Source: Methanomicrobiales archaeon (GTDB lineage: Archaea > Halobacteriota > Methanomicrobia > Methanomicrobiales > JACTUA01). From it: a stretch of 7,796 nucleotides of DNA. The notes beneath the pieces were generated by a model, which made no database searches, was not told the origin of the DNA, and was given only the letters and a program-made list of their open reading frames with translations. The DNA is taken from assembly GCA_028679035.1 (NCBI GenBank), contig JAJRCL010000188.1, forward strand, positions 1 to 7,796, read 5' to 3'. Below, piece by piece: positions 4,556 to 7,796 of the stretch; the first letter of the stretch is position 1; every line of letters begins with the position of its first letter. Made by a program: the position numbers and the translations under genes.

Positions 4556-6805
4556 TCATCCGAAAGAGAGGGCCTCTTGCCCCCCTTCTGCCTGCGGACC
4601 ACCGGAAATCCCAAGCAGGACGAGAATTGCGGGCATTGCGATGATCGCCCCAATGAGGGCAAACCCAACAGAGATCACGGTGACCGCCCCAAAGTTGTTG
4701 ATCATCCCGAAATCCGAGAGCATGAGGGCGGCAAACCCGAATACCGTGGTGAGCCCTGACACGGTGATCGCTGTACCGATCCTCTGGACTGAGTACTGTA
4801 TTGCCGGGATGAGCGCGAGCCCGTTTGCCCGTTCCTCGTAAGCGCGTTCCATGATCAGGATCGTGTACTCGGACGCGACCCCGATGCTCATCGATCCCAG
4901 CGTTGCAGTGAGCGGCGTATAATCGATGCCGAACATGTACATGATCAGGCCGTTCCACCCGACGATGAGTACAATCGGCACCAGGGGGGTGACCGCTTTT
5001 CCGGCCTTCCAGTACACCACGAAAAGGAAGACGAAAATCAGCACGAACGCAATCACCGTCATCACGGTCTTTCCGGCACTGATCTCGCGGATCAGGTTGG
5101 TGAACATCTCCGACATACCGGTCACTTCGGCGGTCACACCCGGTGGCGGGGACAGGTAGTCGAGGTCACGGCGCAGCAGGTCAACCTGCGACATGCCAGC
5201 CTGGTTCGTCATGGAGACGTAGTAGAACTCCATTATGGCCTCAGAATAGCCGTTCATGTACCGCTTCCGTGTGTCGGGAGGAATGCGTTCCAGTGCCTGT
5301 TCCAGTTCACCGTCGGTTGCGGGGAGCACCCCGCCGTTGTACTGCCGCACCCACGTAGCGAGGCTCGCCGACCCGATGATCTTACTGTTATGCTCTTCTT
5401 CATACCGCTGGAACTCGTCCATCCAGCGAATCCCGTCGACGCTGACCACCCGGTCCCCGCGCACGAGCACCGGCATGCCGGACATCGACTCCATCATCCG
5501 GCTGACCTTGTCGAGCTGCACCTTTGCCGGCATATCCGGGGGGACGAACGTCTTTTCATCGGTGTTGATCGGGACAACGTTGTCCATCTGGAACCCTACA
5601 AACGCAGCGAGCCCAAGGATCAGGAGCACCGGGATGGGGTTGTGGGCAACCCACCCGACAACACGACCAATCCCCTCGTCATAGCGCTCGATCATGCTTT
5701 TTTCACCGGCGTGACTGGATGCTGATGAAAGAGGGCGGTACTGAAAGAGTACACCGAAAGTGGGCACAATGAATAATGCCGCAAGGTAACAGGACGCGAT
5801 CCCGATTACGCAGACGATTCCGAATCCCGCAATCATCGGGAGTGGCGAGATCCAGAGGGCGAGGAATCCCATCGCCGTCGCAAGCATCGCATACATCACC
5901 GAAGGGCCGGCCTTTGTTAAGGTGGTCCGCACCGCGTCGGCAACTGACGATTTACGGGCCTCTTCGTCGAACCGGGCATGGAACTGGATCGCATAGTCAA
6001 TCCCGATACCGATGAGGACGGGGAATGCCGCGATGACTGCCATGCTGATCTTCATCCCTGACCAGCCGATGATCCCAAAGGTGAAGATCAGGCCGGTGGC
6101 AACGATCCCGACCGAGAGCAGCCGGTAGCGCACATGGCCAAAAAATATCCCGACGGCGATGACCATCAGCACCATCGCAGCCATAATCAGGGTGCTCATC
6201 GATGTGCCCATCGCGGTACTCATCTGCTCGCTGAAGGGAGCTTCTCCGGTCAGGGTCACCGTAACCCCTGGTGGATGTTCCTTTCCGTGGATCCGGGCAT
6301 CGATGGTATGGACGAGCGCGAACGTGGACTCCTGAGAGACCCCCGGCTCAAGCGTCGCCACGAAGATCGTCATCGTGTTCGAGGGTACATAACGGGAGCG
6401 TACTTCCAGCGGGATGCGGTCCAGGGCGATCCGCAATTCCCCCGGTGAGGTCGGGAGAAGTCCACCGTTCACGCCGCGGATCATCCCGGCGATGCTGCTC
6501 GTGCCGGTGATATACCGTTCTTTTTGGATCTCGGTCTCGAGGTCGTCAATAAAGTCGATCACCGCGGGGTCCAGGATGTTGTCCGCTTCAACAAGGACCA
6601 TCAGGCTTTCTGACTGGTACGTGGTGGTGTAGTGCGAGAGAAGGTTGTACCGTTCAGTGTCCTCCCGTACGTAGGTCTTCATACCGGTCTCCATCCCGAC
6701 AAACGTCATACCGACGAATGAGAGAAGGAGCGCGACCACCAGTGCTGCTGCTGCGAGCCGTGGCCGCCGGATTATCCCTTCCGCGATATGCCCGAATATG
6801 GACAT
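4556..6805 (-). CDS. RND superfamily exporter, MMPL/HAE3 type (COG1033)
   Basis: A 749-residue RND permease with two homologous halves. TM1 is about 14-38; extracytoplasmic loop 1 about 39-203; TM2-6 about 204-355; TM7 about 385-408; loop 2 about 409-575; TM8-12 about 577-733. TM4 carries D270-Y271 (GIGIDYAIQF), the usual proton-relay pair; the matching TM10 position has E646-Y647 (ASEYTILI), a conservative change. The two loops repeat a module (101-140 and 478-517) with the shared pattern NGG.LP...GEL..AL.RIP..R.RY. By family knowledge HAE3 pumps use the ion gradient to move hydrophobic or amphiphilic compounds, including lipids, across the membrane; the substrate is unknown. The start is ATG 6803-6805, because GGAG lies seven bases upstream; a GTG directly before it is less well spaced. 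It follows the surface-protein gene on the same strand and is probably co-transcribed. Confidence 0.92.
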   Translation of the reverse strand: MSIFGHIAEGIIRRPRLAAAALVVALLLSFVGMTFVGMETGMKTYVREDTERYNLLSHYTTTYQSESLMVLVEADNILDPAVIDFIDDLETEIQKERYITGTSSIAGMIRGVNGGLLPTSPGELRIALDRIPLEVRSRYVPSNTMTIFVATLEPGVSQESTFALVHTIDARIHGKEHPPGVTVTLTGEAPFSEQMSTAMGTSMSTLIMAAMVLMVIAVGIFFGHVRYRLLSVGIVATGLIFTFGIIGWSGMKISMAVIAAFPVLIGIGIDYAIQFHARFDEEARKSSVADAVRTTLTKAGPSVMYAMLATAMGFLALWISPLPMIAGFGIVCVIGIASCYLAALFIVPTFGVLFQYRPLSSASSHAGEKSMIERYDEGIGRVVGWVAHNPIPVLLILGLAAFVGFQMDNVVPINTDEKTFVPPDMPAKVQLDKVSRMMESMSGMPVLVRGDRVVSVDGIRWMDEFQRYEEEHNSKIIGSASLATWVRQYNGGVLPATDGELEQALERIPPDTRKRYMNGYSEAIMEFYYVSMTNQAGMSQVDLLRRDLDYLSPPPGVTAEVTGMSEMFTNLIREISAGKTVMTVIAFVLIFVFLFVVYWKAGKAVTPLVPIVLIVGWNGLIMYMFGIDYTPLTATLGSMSIGVASEYTILIMERAYEERANGLALIPAIQYSVQRIGTAITVSGLTTVFGFAALMLSDFGMINNFGAVTVISVGFALIGAIIAMPAILVLLGISGGPQAEGGQEALSFG

Positions 6806-6856
6806 CACGGAACTCCGCCGGGCATTATCGCCTCTTATTCAGTGTCATAGGTAGCA

Positions 6857-6888
6857 AATCCGTTGGGTGAAACCGGATTACCCGAACG
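6857..6888 (-). other. Intercistronic hairpin(s) between surface-protein and RND genes
   Basis: Two overlapping inverted repeats can form alternative folds: CGTTGGGT (6861-6868) with ACCC-G-AACG (6880-6888, one bulged base), and AATCCG (6857-6862) with CGGATT (6874-6879). They share bases, so only one can form at a time. They lie 10-40 bases after the surface-protein stop and about 50 bases before the RND start. No T-run follows, so this looks more like an RNA processing or stability element than a terminator. The meaning is inferred. Confidence 0.4.
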
Positions 6889-6897
6889 GAAGAGGAA

Positions 6898-7796
6898 TTA
6901 TGGATTTCCGCTCTTCCTGCGCAGGCGCATCACGTAGTACCCAAGACCGACGATCACGGCAAGGATCACCGCGATAACGATTGGGTTGCCAAGTGTACCG
7001 GCCAGCCCGGTCTGCGGGACGACACCGATGGTGATTTTCATGGTATCCGAAATCTGGGAATTGTCCAGTGCATCGCGGTACCGGATCTCGGAGTCGAGCC
7101 CGTACTCCTTCTCCGTTGCACCGGCATCGACGGTCACATCGAAGCGGGCGGTCGCAGTCTGGCCGGGTTCGAGATCTCCGAGATATGCGGTGTCATCGTT
7201 GCTCGTGAATGGGTCCACTGCGGAGATGCGTGCCTGGGCATTGTATGCAGTTGCGGCACCGACGTTCTTGTACTGAACCTCAACGACTTTTTTCTCCCCG
7301 GGAGACACGGCAATAGACGTGGAGATCACCGAGAAATCGATCTTTGGTCCGACCGGAATCCCAATGGTAACTGTTTCTGAGGTAGCTGACGCTCCCTCAT
7401 CATTCTCGTACGTGAGATACACATCCAGCGGGTACGATTGCGGTTCTGCATTGCTGGACACCGATACTTTGAAGGTGCACTGCACGGTGCTGTCCCTGGG
7501 GAAGTCTCCTATAAACACGGCGCTGTCCGTGGGGACCAGGGGGCTCGCTCCGTTCCGTGCGATTTTCACCACCGAGTTCTTGGCATTGTCATACCCGACG
7601 TTTTTCAGGGAGAGCGTCAGGTACCCTTCCGTGCCCACGTTCAGATGCTCGGTTTTCATGTCCAGAACGGTAAGACGGGCATCCGATTTTACGCTGATAT
7701 TCAGCGGGATCTCGATCGTCTTGTGCTGGTAATAGTACCGGATGGTATCGGTCCCGTATTGTTCAGCCTCTTCAAGATAGGTGTAGGTCAATTGCA
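6898..7796 (-). CDS. CARDB/COG1361 S-layer-like surface protein, N-terminus outside window
   Basis: The frame is open to the right edge, so the gene starts beyond 7796; the codon at 7789-7791 is an internal TTG, not a convincing start. The visible 299 codons hold at least two Ig-like beta modules. The first has LTVLDMKTEHLNVGTEGYLT, LKNVGYDNAKNSVVKI and a DFPRDSTVQCTFKVSV return; the second has FSVISTSIAVSPGEKKVVEV, YKNVGAATAYNAQARI and YLGDLEPGQTATARFDVTV. Each is a CARDB-like fold with the 'KNVG...A.N..V.I...GDL..G...' pattern. A C-terminal membrane helix (NPIVIAVILAVIVGLGYYVM) followed by RLRRK anchors the protein with the modules outside the cell. By family knowledge these are archaeal envelope proteins. 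It precedes the RND exporter on the same strand, suggesting the two act together at the cell surface. Confidence 0.85.
   Translation of the reverse strand, partial: QLTYTYLEEAEQYGTDTIRYYYQHKTIEIPLNISVKSDARLTVLDMKTEHLNVGTEGYLTLSLKNVGYDNAKNSVVKIARNGASPLVPTDSAVFIGDFPRDSTVQCTFKVSVSSNAEPQSYPLDVYLTYENDEGASATSETVTIGIPVGPKIDFSVISTSIAVSPGEKKVVEVQYKNVGAATAYNAQARISAVDPFTSNDDTAYLGDLEPGQTATARFDVTVDAGATEKEYGLDSEIRYRDALDNSQISDTMKITIGVVPQTGLAGTLGNPIVIAVILAVIVGLGYYVMRLRRKSGNP

Noticed and set aside
4506..4958. 150-residue minus-strand frame overlapping the RND C-terminus
   Set aside because: Its His/Arg-rich translation is the +1/-1 frame of the RND gene; the RND frame gives TM9-12 there.
6805..6825. Six-residue upstream ORF (MPGGVP) ending TGATG at the RND start
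   Set aside because: The overlap is neat but so short an ORF is expected by chance, has no ribosome binding site of its own, and contains the GGAG that serves the RND start.
7319..7732. 137-residue plus-strand frame opposite the surface protein
   Set aside because: The minus strand encodes clear CARDB-like modules and the plus frame has no recognisable features.

Overview
The window looks like a chromosomal segment of a methanogenic archaeon, most likely order Methanomicrobiales (Methanoregula or a relative). This is inferred from family content and style, not from a search. The clues are a short archaeal-type lumazine synthase, a tail-anchored cell-surface protein built of CARDB/COG1361-like Ig modules, a COG1033 (HAE3-type) RND exporter, a CorA-like protein with a 'VPNT' first membrane helix, A/T-rich TATA boxes at archaeal spacing, and GGAG-type ribosome binding sites. 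I see no mobile element, CRISPR array, tRNA or rRNA.

Layout, left to right. (1) Bases 1-581, minus strand: the N-terminal part of a secreted or membrane-anchored protein with a signal peptide and an ABC-substrate-binding-like sensor domain; it runs off the left edge. (2) 582-814: a divergent intergenic region. (3) 815-1105, plus: a small eight-cysteine protein with two DnaJ-type CxxCxGxG knuckles. (4) 1258-1554, plus: an unrecognised 98-residue protein with a clear TATA box and a good ribosome binding site. (5) 1559-2659, minus: a CorA-like two-helix membrane protein that lacks the GMN signature and converges on the previous gene with only 4 bases between stop codons. (6) 2660-2846: intergenic, with a perfect 8+2+8 palindrome. 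(7) 2847-4396, minus: ribH followed by a class I aminotransferase, joined by an ATGA stop/start overlap. (8) 4397-4555: intergenic, with the ribH promoter and a T-run behind the RND gene. (9) 4556-7796, minus: a CARDB/S-layer-like surface protein (5' end outside the window) followed by a 749-residue RND exporter, separated by 89-92 bases that can fold into alternative hairpins.

How the genes may work together. ribH makes the lumazine precursor of riboflavin, and its partner aminotransferase handles amino-group transfer around aspartate/glutamate; the pair is one transcription unit. The surface protein and the RND pump form a second unit. A reasonable but unproven reading is that the surface protein presents its Ig modules outside the membrane and works with the large extracytoplasmic loops of the pump. 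The remaining genes are single units with their own promoters. The segment is mostly ordinary methanogen chromosome; the points most worth a second look are the CARDB-RND pair, the eight-cysteine protein, the unknown 98-residue protein, the GMN-less CorA, and the partial sensor gene at the left edge, which is easily missed because its reading frame has no stop inside the window.
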